Below, in pieces: positions 16,707 through 26,803 of a stretch of 64,000 bases of DNA. Below the pieces are notes generated by a model that saw only the letters and a list, made by a program, of their open reading frames with translations, was not told the DNA's origin and did not search any database. Source of the stretch: Desulfatibacillum alkenivorans DSM 16219 (GTDB taxonomy: Bacteria; Desulfobacterota; Desulfobacteria; Desulfobacterales; Desulfatibacillaceae); assembly GCF_900142135.1 (NCBI RefSeq), contig NZ_FQZU01000001.1, positions 440,905 to 504,904 of the forward strand. The letters are read 5' to 3'. Position numbers and translations under genes: made by a program. The first letter of the stretch is position 1; each line of letters begins with the position of its first letter.

Positions 16707-18383
16707 CTATTCTTCCATTTCACAAGGCTTAAGCAGGCTTGTCGCCGTCATTTCCCCGGGTACAGGCAATTGCATAAGCTCCAAAATCGTCACGGCGATG
16801 TCCGACAGCTTGCCGTGGTCCACCAGGCTGCAGGAATCCGCGTCGTTGGCGACCCAGAAAAAATGCACGGGGCTGGTGGTGTGAGAGGTCTGCACTCCGC
16901 CGGTGGCCGGGTCGATCATCTGCTCCGCGTTGCCGTGGTCGGCAGTGACCATCACAATCCCGTCTACGGCCAGAACCGCATCGCAGACCTTTTCCACGCA
17001 TTCGTCCACGGCTTCCACGGCCTTGACCACGGCGTCAAAGTCGCCGGTGTGGCCCACCATGTCGCAGTTGGCGAAATTGATGGCGATGAAGTCGTAGCCC
17101 TTCTTTAGCCGGTCCCCGCCGTCCACGGAGTTTTCTTCCACGCTCAATGTGGTTTTCTCCGTATTCTGCGCCTTGCTCCTGAGCGAATCGATGCTGCCGG
17201 TGACGGCCTCCAGGACCAGGTCCGCGACTTCGTACACGCTCATTTCAGGCTTTTGGTTTTCCGGAATGCTGATGGACTCCACCAAAACCCTGTCCTCCTT
17301 GGGAAAGGGCGCAACCAGCTTGCCGTTAAAGAAACTGGTGACATGGCGGTACTTCTGGTATTCGGAAATCCTGAGCTGCCACAGGCCGTGGTCCGCCAGC
17401 ACCTTGCCAAGCAGGTTGGCCATGTTCATGGGCGGGATGATGGCCTGGGTGAACTCGTCGTAATACCTGGTAAGCCCGGCGAAAAAAACGTCCGGGACCG
17501 GCCCCCGGTCGAACTCCTTGAAGTCCGGCTCCACAAAAGCCTGAGCCAACTGGATGGCCCGGTCCTGCCGGAAATTGGTATGGATGACCGAATCTCCGGG
17601 CCGGATCATGCCGCAGCACTCCCCGCAATCGTCCTCGATCATGGTGGGCTGGATGAATTCGTCGGTTTCCGGCGGAACGTCGCCTCCCTGTTGGGTTTTG
17701 GCGCGTTCGTAAGCCTGTTCGATGGCTTCTCTGGCGGATTTGGCCCTGAGCCCCGTTCCCTGCATGAGGGCGTCATAGGCTTTTTGGGTGCGGTCGTAAT
17801 TCCGGCCCCGATCCATGGCGTAATACCGGCCCATGACGCTGGCGACCCGGCCCACGCCCAGTTCGGCCATTTTGTTCTCCAGCCTTTCCAGGTAGGTGAG
17901 GGCGCTTTGGGGCGGCGTGTCCCTGCCGTCGCTGAAAAAATGCACATAGACCTTTTTAAGGCCGTTTTCGGCGGCCCATCCCAAAAAAGCGTGCAGATGA
18001 TCCTGCACCGCGTGCACGCCCTGGTCCTGGACCAGGCCCATGAGATGGAGGGCGGAGTCGTTTTTTTGGCAGTTTTCCAGGGCCTCCTTGACCCGGGGCG
18101 TTTCAAACAGCTCCCCGGATCGGATCATCTGGTCCACCCGGACGATTTCCTGCATGACGATCCTGCCGGCCCCCATGTTCAAATGCCCCACTTCCGAGGA
18201 CCCCTGGGCGCCCGCCCGAACCCCGACGGGCTCTCCGGAGGCGTCGATGGTGCAATGGGGATAGGTCTCCAGCAAATGCTTGAAGTGCGGCGTCCTGGCG
18301 GCGGCCACGGCGTCGCCTTTCCCGCCGTCTCCGATGCCCCAGCCGTCCCTGATCAGCAGAACCACAGGTCTTTTGGTATGCAT
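16707..18383 (-). CDS. gpmI: 2,3-bisphosphoglycerate-independent phosphoglycerate mutase
   Basis: A 558-residue alkaline-phosphatase-superfamily glycolytic enzyme interconverting 3- and 2-phosphoglycerate. The motifs are in order: DGWGIGDGGKGDAV, the catalytic-Ser block GSSEVGHLNMGAGR, FSDGRDTPP, MGRYYAMDRGRNYDR, NFRQDRAIQLAQ, NFANCDMVGHTGDFDA, VTADHGNAEQM and TSHTTSPVHFF. All Mn-ligand positions are present. It is slightly longer than usual (about 510) because of inserts near 240 and 395-420. The start at 18383 has AGGA 7 nt upstream. It is the last gene of a three-gene minus-strand unit. Confidence 0.96.
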   Translation of the reverse strand: MHTKRPVVLLIRDGWGIGDGGKGDAVAAARTPHFKHLLETYPHCTIDASGEPVGVRAGAQGSSEVGHLNMGAGRIVMQEIVRVDQMIRSGELFETPRVKEALENCQKNDSALHLMGLVQDQGVHAVQDHLHAFLGWAAENGLKKVYVHFFSDGRDTPPQSALTYLERLENKMAELGVGRVASVMGRYYAMDRGRNYDRTQKAYDALMQGTGLRAKSAREAIEQAYERAKTQQGGDVPPETDEFIQPTMIEDDCGECCGMIRPGDSVIHTNFRQDRAIQLAQAFVEPDFKEFDRGPVPDVFFAGLTRYYDEFTQAIIPPMNMANLLGKVLADHGLWQLRISEYQKYRHVTSFFNGKLVAPFPKEDRVLVESISIPENQKPEMSVYEVADLVLEAVTGSIDSLRSKAQNTEKTTLSVEENSVDGGDRLKKGYDFIAINFANCDMVGHTGDFDAVVKAVEAVDECVEKVCDAVLAVDGIVMVTADHGNAEQMIDPATGGVQTSHTTSPVHFFWVANDADSCSLVDHGKLSDIAVTILELMQLPVPGEMTATSLLKPCEMEE

Positions 18384-18435
18384 TGTATTATCCTGATTTT
18401 TCGGGATGATAATCCCCGGAGGCGCGCCTCCCTGT

Positions 18436-19035
18436 TTACAGCAAGTTTAAAATCGTCCGGGAGGTGTATTCTCCCACGTCTGCCAGCCCGTCCGTGGGCA
18501 TATGACTTCCAGCGTTGTTGGAAAACAAGCATGTAACGGAAGCAGGAAAATCATCGTCCGGCAAGTAAAAAATGTAGCACAGGCGGATTTTCGGCAAAGG
18601 CTGGACCACCATGGAAAAATCGCCCGGCATATCGTCCGGTCCGGCGGTCCCGTCCAGCTTCTCCAGAATCCCGTCCAGCCTGGCTTTGATGGCCTCCACC
18701 TTGGGGACCAGGATGTTTTCCGTATGCGTGGCGAAAGCCCCTGCGTAGGGCATGCTGTCGTCCATTTCCTTGAAAGCCTTGAAGGGCTGCTCCTTCATGG
18801 GCGTTTCCACGGCGTGAAGCGCATAGAGCGAGACCACCACCCCGGAGGGATCGGTCAGGGGCCGGCCGTCCAGAGAAATGCCTTCGGGGGTGATGACGCA
18901 CTGGCCTCCAAAAGCCTTGAACAGGATTGCGTCGCCGTTCCTTTCCGCCCCAATGGCCGCTTCGGCGTTTCTGGTTTCGTTCTTGTACAGGGCGTTAATA
19001 TTATCCAGAATGATAGCCGCGTAATTTCCGCTCAT
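18436..19035 (-). CDS. DUF3786 domain protein
   Basis: A 199-residue soluble protein. The fold cues are GDAILFKAFGGQCVITPEGI near the start and PLPKIRLCYIFYLPDDDFPA with SNNAGSHMPTDGLADVGEYT near the end, matching DUF3786. That family is found mostly in anaerobes, often near corrinoid or CoA-linked genes, and has no established function. The start ATG at 19035 overlaps the stop of the upstream gene by 4 bp (ATGA), with GAGGAC upstream, so the two are translationally coupled. It should share transcription with gpmI, 52 bp downstream. Confidence 0.75.
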   Translation of the reverse strand: MSGNYAAIILDNINALYKNETRNAEAAIGAERNGDAILFKAFGGQCVITPEGISLDGRPLTDPSGVVVSLYALHAVETPMKEQPFKAFKEMDDSMPYAGAFATHTENILVPKVEAIKARLDGILEKLDGTAGPDDMPGDFSMVVQPLPKIRLCYIFYLPDDDFPASVTCLFSNNAGSHMPTDGLADVGEYTSRTILNLL

Positions 19036-19418
19036 ATACCGTTGTCCTCTTTGATCAGCCATCCGTGGGGGATGCCTGCTTCCTTCATTTTTTGCCTGGT
19101 GTCCTCCACCACAAAGGGCGTGGCGCGGACGGCCAGGCTGCCTTTGCGCACCCAGATGCGAACCATGGTCACGCTCTCCCCCTCCGAATTGACCAGGCTG
19201 GGGAGCTTCTCCGCATGATCGATATCCGCCATGGCGAACTCATAATAAAAAGTATTGGACGAAAACGGGTCCACGATCAAAATCAATTTTTCCGAGTCCA
19301 GGGAGTGCTTTTGGGGCGCTCCGGTATAAGGGACGTGGGTTGCCGGAAGGTTCCTGACTTTTTTATATGGTTCAATTTCGTACTTGGCGGCTTTTTCCAG
19401 CAAAGTTTTTACGGTCAT
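19032..19418 (-). CDS. small conserved-looking hypothetical protein
   Basis: A 128-residue protein I do not recognise. It is soluble, with no signal peptide or membrane span. Features are an N-terminal amphipathic helix (TVKTLLEKAAKYEIEPYKKV), a central stretch LILIVDPFSSNTFYYEFAMA, and RIWVRKGSLAVRATPFVVED near the end. The ATG at 19418 is preferred because GGAGG lies just upstream; an in-frame start at 19460 gives a hydrophobic leader but has no ribosome binding site. It is coupled to the DUF3786 gene by a 4-bp overlap. No function assigned. Confidence 0.7.
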   Translation of the reverse strand: MTVKTLLEKAAKYEIEPYKKVRNLPATHVPYTGAPQKHSLDSEKLILIVDPFSSNTFYYEFAMADIDHAEKLPSLVNSEGESVTMVRIWVRKGSLAVRATPFVVEDTRQKMKEAGIPHGWLIKEDNGI

Positions 19419-19533
19419 GATGTCCTCCACAATCAACAATGAGAAAATGAAAACAAACATGGGCGCAATGGCTTGGCGATATCACAAGGGGGAAATCCTG
19501 GCAAGGCCGGCGGAACACCCCTCCATTTTTTTC

Positions 19534-19562
19534 TTGACAGAGCCTTTTGCTCCTGGTATCGA
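19534..19562 (+). promoter_or_regulatory. possible sigma-70 promoter upstream of structured leader
   Basis: TTGACA (19534-19539) is followed by 17 bases and TATCGA (19557-19562), with a TGG extended -10. The -35 box is perfect; the -10 box is weak (3 of 6). Confidence 0.4.
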
Positions 19563-19620
19563 ACCGTTAACCTTAATGGTTATTTATAAAACATATAGCT
19601 ACGAATCGGGCGGCAGATGT

Positions 19621-19780
19621 CTGGTATCTTTTTTTTCTTTTTTTATTTTACCAGGTCTGCTCGTGAGATGGCAACATGATCAATAACTGACAGATTGCCA
19701 GCCACGGGTAGACAGCACGCCTCCCGTGGCTATGTAGTAGTTTATTATAGGCCGTGGGAAGCTAATCCCACGGCCTTTTT
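19621..19780 (+). ncRNA. structured leader with mutually exclusive hairpins (possible attenuator or small RNA)
   Basis: Successive stems: CTGGTA/TACCAG (19621-19626, 19649-19654), TGGCAA/TTGCCA (19669-19674, 19695-19700), AGCCACGGG/CCCGTGGCT (19700-19731), then the terminator GGCCGTGGGA/TCCCACGGCC with T5 (19750-19780). CCACGG at 19702 could instead pair with CCGTGG at 19752, which would disrupt the terminator. This is an antiterminator-like layout. It lies 66 bp ahead of paaK1. No known riboswitch class was recognised; it could also be a stand-alone sRNA ending at the terminator. Confidence 0.45.
19750..19780 (+). terminator. terminator hairpin upstream of paaK1
   Basis: A perfect 10-bp stem GGCCGTGGGA / TCCCACGGCC with AGCTAA loop, followed by TTTTT. 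Confidence 0.85.
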
Positions 19781-19846
19781 GCATTTTAAGGGTTTTAAAC
19801 GTTTAACAAACCCATGTTTCATGGGCGACGAAGGAGGACTAAGGGT

Positions 19847-21148
19847 ATGATTTTTAACATGGAATTTGAAACGCTTCCCAGGGAGGCTATTGAAGCCATC
19901 CAGTTGCGCAGGCTCAAGGCGGTAGTGGAAAGAGCCTACAACAATGTGCCTTTTTATCGGAAAAAATACGATGAAGCGGGCATAAAGCCAGCCGATATCC
20001 AGAAGCTGGAGGACATCCAAAAACTGCCCTTCACCACCAAGCAGGACCTTCGCGACAACTACCCCTTCGGCATGTTCGCCGTACCCATGGACAACGTGGT
20101 GCGCATCCACGCTTCCTCCGGAACCACCGGCCAGCCCACGGTGGTCGGCTACACGGCCCGCGACATCTCCACCTGGGCCGAGCTCATGGCCCGTTCCCTG
20201 CAAGCCGGCGGCGCCACCCGGGACGACATCATTCACAATGCCTACGGCTACGGTTTGTTCACCGGCGGCCTGGGCGTGCATTACGGCGCGGAATGCCTGG
20301 GCGCCTCGGTCATTCCCATTTCCGGCGGCATGACCGAACGCCAGGTGCTGATCATGAAGGATTTCCGTCCTTCCATCCTCACATGCACCCCGTCCTACGC
20401 CCTCCATCTGGCCGAAGCCGCCGTGGAAAACGGCATGGACTTCGCCGATTTCAACTTCCGCGCAGGCATCTTCGGCGCCGAGCCCTGGTCTGAAGCCATG
20501 CGTCAGGAAATCGAGAAGAAGCTGCATCTCTCCGCGGTGGACATCTACGGCCTCTCCGAAGTTCTGGGGCCAGGCGTGGCCATGGAATGCCAGGAGGCCA
20601 AAGCCGGCCTGCACGTGTGGGAAGACCATTTCATCCCTGAAATCATCAATCCGGACACGGAAAAGAACGTGGCCGCCGGAGAAACCGGCGAGCTGATTTT
20701 CACCAGCCTGACCAAAGAGGCTTTCCCGGTCATTCGTTACAGAACCCGCGACATCTCCAGCCTCAACTACAGCCCTTGCGTATGCGGACGCACCCATGTG
20801 CGCATGAACCGCGTCAGCGGCCGCACCGACGACATGCTCATCATCCGGGGCGTGAACGTGTTCCCCTCCCAGATCGAGTCCGTGCTCATGGAAGTCTCCC
20901 AGGTGGAGCCCCATTACCAATTGGTAGTGGACCGGGAAGGCGCCATGGACACCCTTACCGTCAAGGTGGAAGTGGGCGAAGGCTTTTTCTCCGACGAAGT
21001 CAAGCAGCTCCAGAGCCTGCAGGCCGAAATCGCCGGCCACATCAAGGAGCTTTTGGGCGTGTCCGTCAAGGTCAAGCTGGTGGAGCCCAAAACCATTGCG
21101 CGCAGCCAGGGCAAGGCCGTTCGCGTCATCGACAACCGCAAAATTTAA
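19847..21148 (+). CDS. paaK: phenylacetate-CoA ligase family enzyme (copy 1, intact)
   Basis: A 433-residue AMP-forming aryl-acid CoA ligase. The ATP/phosphate loop SSGTTGQP is intact (residues 90-97). YGLSEV is near 235 and IRYRTRDI near 300. The adjacent Cys pair in PCVCGRT and the C-terminal hinge [19 protein letters not shown] are typical of PaaK. It should activate phenylacetate or another aryl acid with ATP and CoA. The ATG at 19847 has AAGGAGG upstream. An ACT-domain gene follows at 15 bp and a Liv transporter after that. In anaerobes this set is usually linked to aromatic amino-acid-derived acids (known family context); the true substrate is not shown here. Confidence 0.93.
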   Translation: MIFNMEFETLPREAIEAIQLRRLKAVVERAYNNVPFYRKKYDEAGIKPADIQKLEDIQKLPFTTKQDLRDNYPFGMFAVPMDNVVRIHASSGTTGQPTVVGYTARDISTWAELMARSLQAGGATRDDIIHNAYGYGLFTGGLGVHYGAECLGASVIPISGGMTERQVLIMKDFRPSILTCTPSYALHLAEAAVENGMDFADFNFRAGIFGAEPWSEAMRQEIEKKLHLSAVDIYGLSEVLGPGVAMECQEAKAGLHVWEDHFIPEIINPDTEKNVAAGETGELIFTSLTKEAFPVIRYRTRDISSLNYSPCVCGRTHVRMNRVSGRTDDMLIIRGVNVFPSQIESVLMEVSQVEPHYQLVVDREGAMDTLTVKVEVGEGFFSDEVKQLQSLQAEIAGHIKELLGVSVKVKLVEPKTIARSQGKAVRVIDNRKI

Positions 21149-21163
21149 GCCAGGAGGCTAATT

Positions 21164-21595
21164 ATGTTTGCAGATCAAATTTCCGTGTTTCTCGAGAATA
21201 AAGCAGGCAGGCTGGCGGAGGTCACCAAAACCCTGGCCGGCGCCTCCGTCAATATCCGGGCCCTTTCCCTGGCCGACACCTCGGACTTCGGCATTCTCCG
21301 CCTGATCGTGGATAACAACGACAAAGCGGAATCCGCCCTGAAAGAGGCCGGCTTCACCGTGCGCACCACCCGGGTGGTCGCCGTGGAAGTTTCGGACAAG
21401 CCAGGCGGCCTGATGAGCATCCTGGAGTTTTTGGATTCCAAGCAGATCAACGTGGAATACATGTACGCGTTCGTGCGCCAAAGGCACGACAACGCGGTCA
21501 TGATTTTCCGGTTCGACAACACCGACAGCGCCGTGGAAGCGCTGACTTCGGAAGGTTTTGCAGTGATCAAAGGAGATGAGTTGTACACCATGTAG
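21164..21595 (+). CDS. tandem-ACT-domain protein (copy 1)
   Basis: A 143-residue protein made of two ACT domains (about 4-70 and 72-140). The halves start ISVFLENKAGRLAEVTKTLA and VAVEVSDKPGGLMSILEFL, each with the ligand-binding Gly turn. ACT pairs bind amino acids. Genes of this type stand beside PaaK-like ligases in many anaerobes and may sense an aromatic amino acid or modulate the ligase. The ribosome binding site is AGGAGG. It is closely related to the copy at 28133-28564. Confidence 0.88.
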   Translation: MFADQISVFLENKAGRLAEVTKTLAGASVNIRALSLADTSDFGILRLIVDNNDKAESALKEAGFTVRTTRVVAVEVSDKPGGLMSILEFLDSKQINVEYMYAFVRQRHDNAVMIFRFDNTDSAVEALTSEGFAVIKGDELYTM

Positions 21596-21640
21596 TTAAC
21601 CCATAAGCAGTTAACCCAAACGACCCAACAAGGAGGCGGC

Positions 21641-22798
21641 ATGAAAGCAGGAAAGATGAAAACATTGGCGACATTGGCAGTTTGCATTGTATTGGCGGGC
21701 TTGGTATTTGCGCCTGGAGCTTTTGCGAAAGACACATACAAGATCGGCGGCATCTTTTCCGTGACAGGCGGAGCTTCCTTTTTGGGCGCCCCTGAAAAAA
21801 TGAGCATGCAGATGGTGGTGGACCAGATCAACGCCGCCGGCGGCATTGACGGCCACATGCTGGAAGCCGTGATCTACGACACCAAGGGCGATCCCACCGA
21901 AGCGGTCAACTTCGCCAACAAGCTGATCAACAAGGACAGGGTCCTGGCCATCGTCGGCCCCAGCACCACCCCCACCACCATGGCGGTGATTCCCCTGTGC
22001 GTGCGCGCCCGGCTGCCTTTGATCAGCTGCGCCGCTGGCAACGGGATCGTCAACCCCATCCAGCCTTACGTGTTCAAAACCGCTCAGAGCGACATCCAGG
22101 CCGTGGCGACCATCTATGCCTACATGAAAGAGCAGGGCATGAAAAAAATCGCTATCCTGTGCGTGGATAACGGGTTTGGCGCCAGCGGCGCCGTGCAACT
22201 GCGCGAGCAGGCCGCCAAGTTCGGCCTGGAAGTGGTCAGCGATGAAAGCTACGGCGGAAAAGACACCGACATGACCGCCCAGCTCACCAAGGCCCGCAAG
22301 GCCGCCCCCGACGCTCTGGTCTGCTGGGGAACCAACCCCGGACCCGCGGTCGTCGCCAAGAACGCCCAGCAGCTCAAGCTGGACTTTCCCCTGTTCATGA
22401 GCCACGGCGTGGCTTCCCCCAAGTTCATTGACATTGCCGGAGACGCCTGCGAGGGCATCATGCTGCCTACGGGCGCCGTGCTCATCGCCGACACCCTGGC
22501 CGCTGACTACCATCAGAAAGCCGCTCTGGACAAATACATCAGCGATTACAAAAACGCTTACAATGCCGGCGTTTCCGGCTTCGGGGGATACGCCTACGAC
22601 GCCATGAAGATTCTGGAAATCGCCCTTAAGGGAACCAACGGCGACAAAGCCAAAATCCGCGACAACATCGAAGCCATTCAGGGTTACATCGGCGTAACCG
22701 GCACGTTCAACTTCTCCCCCACGGAGCACAACGGCCTGGGCGCCGACTCCTTCCTCATGGTGGAGATCGCCGATGGAACCTGGAAGGTTATGAAATAA
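21641..22798 (+). CDS. livK: branched-chain/aromatic amino-acid ABC transporter, substrate-binding protein
   Basis: A 385-residue periplasmic type I binding protein. A signal peptide (TLATLAVCIVLAGLVFAPGAFA) is followed by DTYKIGGIFSVTGGASFLG, the start of the LivJ/K fold. GPSTTPTTMAVIPLC and GFGASGAVQLREQ follow in the ligand cleft. The ribosome binding site is AAGGAGGCGG. A strong terminator just after it, and before livH, would make this protein more abundant than the membrane parts, as is common for binding proteins. Given its ligases it may take aromatic amino acids or aryl acids rather than leucine. Confidence 0.9.
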   Translation: MKAGKMKTLATLAVCIVLAGLVFAPGAFAKDTYKIGGIFSVTGGASFLGAPEKMSMQMVVDQINAAGGIDGHMLEAVIYDTKGDPTEAVNFANKLINKDRVLAIVGPSTTPTTMAVIPLCVRARLPLISCAAGNGIVNPIQPYVFKTAQSDIQAVATIYAYMKEQGMKKIAILCVDNGFGASGAVQLREQAAKFGLEVVSDESYGGKDTDMTAQLTKARKAAPDALVCWGTNPGPAVVAKNAQQLKLDFPLFMSHGVASPKFIDIAGDACEGIMLPTGAVLIADTLAADYHQKAALDKYISDYKNAYNAGVSGFGGYAYDAMKILEIALKGTNGDKAKIRDNIEAIQGYIGVTGTFNFSPTEHNGLGADSFLMVEIADGTWKVMK

Positions 22799-22814
22799 TT
22801 AACCATGCCGGAAT

Positions 22815-22842
22815 AATCCCCCCGGAGACGGGGGGATTTTTT
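22815..22842 (+). terminator. terminator between livK and livH
   Basis: AATCCCCCC / GGGGGGATT with GGAGAC loop and T6. It probably gives partial read-through into livHMGF. Confidence 0.88.
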
Positions 22843-22954
22843 CAGTGCATTCCATCGTGAAATATGGTAGCACCCCAAGGGGAGGCTCGCCCATGCTGCG
22901 GCCTCCCCTCTAAATTATAATCAAAATATTTTCAGTATATTTGGACAATCCGCC

Positions 22955-23833
22955 ATGATGCAGGAACTCTTACAGTATCTGTTCGGAGGCATCACGAACG
23001 GCGCTATATACGCCGTTATTGCTCTGGGCTTTTCCACCTTGTACAGCGCCACGGACCTGATTAACTTCGCCCAGGGCGAGTTCGTCATGCTCGGGGCTTT
23101 GCTGCTGGTCACCCTGTGGCTGAACCTGGGCCTGCCCCTGCCTTTGGCCTTTGTGCTTGTGGTGCTGGCCGTAGGGCTGGCGGGAATCATCTTTGAGCGG
23201 CTGGCCATTCGCACGGTGAGCAAGCCCGACCCCATTGTCTTGGTGATCATCACCGTGGGCGCCTCGATTTTCCTGCGGGGACTCGGCATGGTGGGGTGGG
23301 GCAGGGACCCCCTGGCCATTCCCTCCTTTTTCAAGCTGGATTCCATTGAAATCGCCGGCGCCTACTTGCTGCCCCAAAGCCTGTTTATCGTCATTACAGT
23401 CACAATTCTGGTGGCGGCTCTGACCTTTTTCTATAAAAAGACCCTGACCGGCAAGGCCATGAGCGCCTGCGCCATCAATAAAAAGGCTGCCTCCCTGCTG
23501 GGAATCGGCACGGAACGCATGACCCTGATGGCTTTCGCCCTGGCCACCGGCCTGGGCGCCGTGGCCGGCGTTATGATTGCGCCCATCACCATGGCCACTT
23601 ACGACATGGGCTCCATGCTGGGCCTGAAAGGCTTTTGCGCCGCCATGCTGGGCGGCTTGGGAAGCCTGTGGGGCGCTTTGATCGGCGGCCTGCTTTTGGG
23701 CATAGCCGAAGCCTTGGGGGTGGGGTTTGTGTCTTCGGGCCTGAAAGACGCCATCGCCTTTTTACTTTTATTACTCATCCTGTACATCCGGCCCACGGGC
23801 ATCCTGGGAGCAAAGTCCAGCCATCGGTTCTGA
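22955..23833 (+). CDS. livH: LivH-type ABC permease
   Basis: A 292-residue membrane protein with about eight helices. The family opening is QYLFGGITNGAIYAVIALGF followed by INFAQGEF. The EAA-like loop is GMMLGLKG..AAMLGGLGSLWGALIGG (split here), the ATPase contact. The start is the first of two adjacent Met codons; no clear ribosome binding site. It forms the channel with LivM. Confidence 0.92.
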   Translation: MMQELLQYLFGGITNGAIYAVIALGFSTLYSATDLINFAQGEFVMLGALLLVTLWLNLGLPLPLAFVLVVLAVGLAGIIFERLAIRTVSKPDPIVLVIITVGASIFLRGLGMVGWGRDPLAIPSFFKLDSIEIAGAYLLPQSLFIVITVTILVAALTFFYKKTLTGKAMSACAINKKAASLLGIGTERMTLMAFALATGLGAVAGVMIAPITMATYDMGSMLGLKGFCAAMLGGLGSLWGALIGGLLLGIAEALGVGFVSSGLKDAIAFLLLLLILYIRPTGILGAKSSHRF

Positions 23834-24807
23834 TGCGCCCGCGGCTGCGAAGGCCGGAATGAATGAAAACTGGTTTGACGCCATGAAACAATCTTGGAAA
23901 AAAGGCTTGGCCTTCTTCGTCTTTGCAGGCGTGATTTTTTTCGCCGGGCTTTTCCTGGACAATTATTTTTATCAACAGCAGCTCACGTTCATCGGCATAT
24001 TCACCCTGCTCGCCGTGGGGCTGAACATGCTCATGGGCTACGCCGGGCAGATTTCCCTGGGGCACGCGGCATTTTACGGCATCGGAGCCTATACCACGGG
24101 CGCCCTCACCGTGCACCTGGGGTGGTCCCCCTGGGCATCCCTGCCATGCGCCCTGGCCGCGTCCGGAATCATCGCCTACATCGTGGGCAAGCCGACCTTA
24201 AAACTTTCGGGCTACTACCTGGGCATGGGAACCCTTGGGTTCGGCATGATCATGCATGTCCTTTTCCGGGAGTGGGGAAGCATCACCGGCGGCCCCAACG
24301 GACTCGTGGGCATCCCCTCCCTCAGCCTGTGGGGGATAGACCTTTCCACCGGCCGCAATTATCTGTGGGTGGTGTGGGGCTGCGTGCTCATAACCTTCTT
24401 TATTTGCGACCGCCTGGTGAACTCCCGCGTGGGACGAGCCTTGCGGGCCATTCACTTCAGCGAGCAGGCGGCCTCCGCAGTCGGTGTGGATACGGCCAAA
24501 GCCAAGCTGCAGGTCTTTGTGTTCAGCGCCATAATCGCCGCATTGGCCGGTTTTTTGTACGCCCATCTGGTCATGTTCATCAGCCCCGGCAGCTTTAACT
24601 TTCTGGTTTCCGTCAAGTTGGTGGCCATGGTGGTCATCGGCGGCATGGCGAGCATCTGGGGCGCCTTGCTGGGCTCGACCCTGCTGACCATGCTGCCTGA
24701 ATGGCTGCACGCGTTTTCCGATTATGAAATGGTAATTTACGGGGGCATCCTCATGGGCGTGATGATTTTTCTGCCCCAGGGACTTACCCGGGGAGTATTG
24801 GATATCT

Positions 24808-25587
<780 letters not shown>

Positions 25588-25591
25588 GGAA

Positions 25592-25905
25592 TGGGGTCAA
25601 ATCTACGTTTGACGTTTGAGACCCGGCAAGGCGGGCTTTTAGGGAGCTGATGGGTGATTTTTGTTGGGTTTCGCAGGCTCAACCCAACCTACGTCGCAAC
25701 AAGCAAAGCTGTAGGTTGGGTTGCGAAGTCCGGCTATGCCGTTACAAGGCGCCAATAATGCTATTGGACTTCAAACCCAACATGAAAGGGTTCATGGGAC
25801 CAAATTGCTTGAAATAGAAGCGGCAAGGGATCATTTTGTTTGGGTTTCGCAGGCTCAACCCAACCTATATGGCGCCAAGCAAATCCGTTGGGTGGTTCTG
25901 CGCAA
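25592..25905. repeat. REP-like repeat block between livG and livF
   Basis: It contains GGGGTCAAATCTACGTTTGA (inverted GTCAAA..TTTGAC). The hairpin GTTGGGTT-N10-AACCCAAC occurs twice (about 25661-25690 and 25844-25870). A block GGACTTCAAACCCAACATGA through GCTTGAAATA and AAGCGGCA is shared with 35260-35315. No gene is recognised in 25588-26058. Confidence 0.75.
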
Positions 25906-26058
25906 GAGGACATTTGCTTAGGAAGGCATTTATCCTTCTTTCAATGGCAAATATGATCCATTTATGATCACGCGCAGGTTCGCCCAACAAAATGATGGAT
26001 ATAAAACCGGGCGTCACCCGCCCGGCAATAATACGGCCCATCTGGGGCTGGAGGCAAA

Positions 26059-26802
26059 ATGCTTCAAATTAGAAATCTCAAATGCTATTATGGGGGCATA
26101 CGGGCCTTGTCCGGGGTAAGCCTTTCGGTCTCCCAGGGGGAATTGGTGGCCCTGATCGGCGCCAATGGAGCGGGAAAAAGCACCCTGCTCCAGGCCGTTT
26201 GCGGCCTGTTGCCCTCCTGGGAAGGGGAGATCCAGTTTGACGGAAAATCCCTGACGGGCCTCAAACCGCCGGCCATCGTGGCCCGGGGCGTCTCCATGGT
26301 TCCGGAGGGAAGGCTCATCTTTCCGCCTCTGTCGGTGCTGGACAACCTGAAATTGGGGGCTTATTTGCGTTCCCGCCAAAAGGACCATGCAGGCGTTCAG
26401 CAGGACCTGGAAAAGATGCTGGACCTTTTTCCCGTCCTGCGGGAGCGGGCCAGGCAAAACGCGGGCACCCTGTCCGGCGGCGAGCAGCAGATGCTGGCCG
26501 TGGGCAGGGCGCTTATGGCCAACCCCAGGCTTTTGCTTCTGGACGAGCCTTCCATGGGCCTGGCGCCCCTGGTGGTTCGCAAAATATTCGACACCCTCAC
26601 CGAATTGAGAAAGACGGGCCTGACCATTCTGATTGTCGAGCAAAACGCCCAGGCCGCCCTGGAAATTGCGGATCGCGGCTATGTGTTGGAAACCGGCCGC
26701 ATGGTCCTGGCCGGAGAAGCCTCCCAGTTATTGGAGGATAAAGAGGTCAAGCGGGCGTATTTGGGAAAAGATTATTCCAAGTTTTACGAAGGGAGAGGAT
26801 AA
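26059..26802 (+). CDS. livF: LivF-type ABC ATPase
   Basis: A 247-residue ATPase. Walker A is GANGAGKST (34-42), the signature LSGGEQQMLAVGRAL, Walker B LLLLDEPSMGL, and the switch is IVEQNAQ. This is typical LivF. The ribosome binding site is GGAGG. It completes LivKHMGF although a repeat block separates it from livG. Its stop lies one base from the start of the second ligase gene. Confidence 0.93.
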   Translation: MLQIRNLKCYYGGIRALSGVSLSVSQGELVALIGANGAGKSTLLQAVCGLLPSWEGEIQFDGKSLTGLKPPAIVARGVSMVPEGRLIFPPLSVLDNLKLGAYLRSRQKDHAGVQQDLEKMLDLFPVLRERARQNAGTLSGGEQQMLAVGRALMANPRLLLLDEPSMGLAPLVVRKIFDTLTELRKTGLTILIVEQNAQAALEIADRGYVLETGRMVLAGEASQLLEDKEVKRAYLGKDYSKFYEGRG

Positions 26803-26803
26803 T

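Noticed and set aside
19745..21040. A 431-codon minus-strand open frame opposite paaK1
   Set aside because: Same shadow effect. The plus-strand product is an unmistakable PaaK with all motifs.
26633..26803. Longer N-terminus for the second PaaK-like protein
   Set aside because: These codons lie inside livF in another frame. ATG 26804 has its own ribosome binding site and aligns with copy 1 from the first residues.
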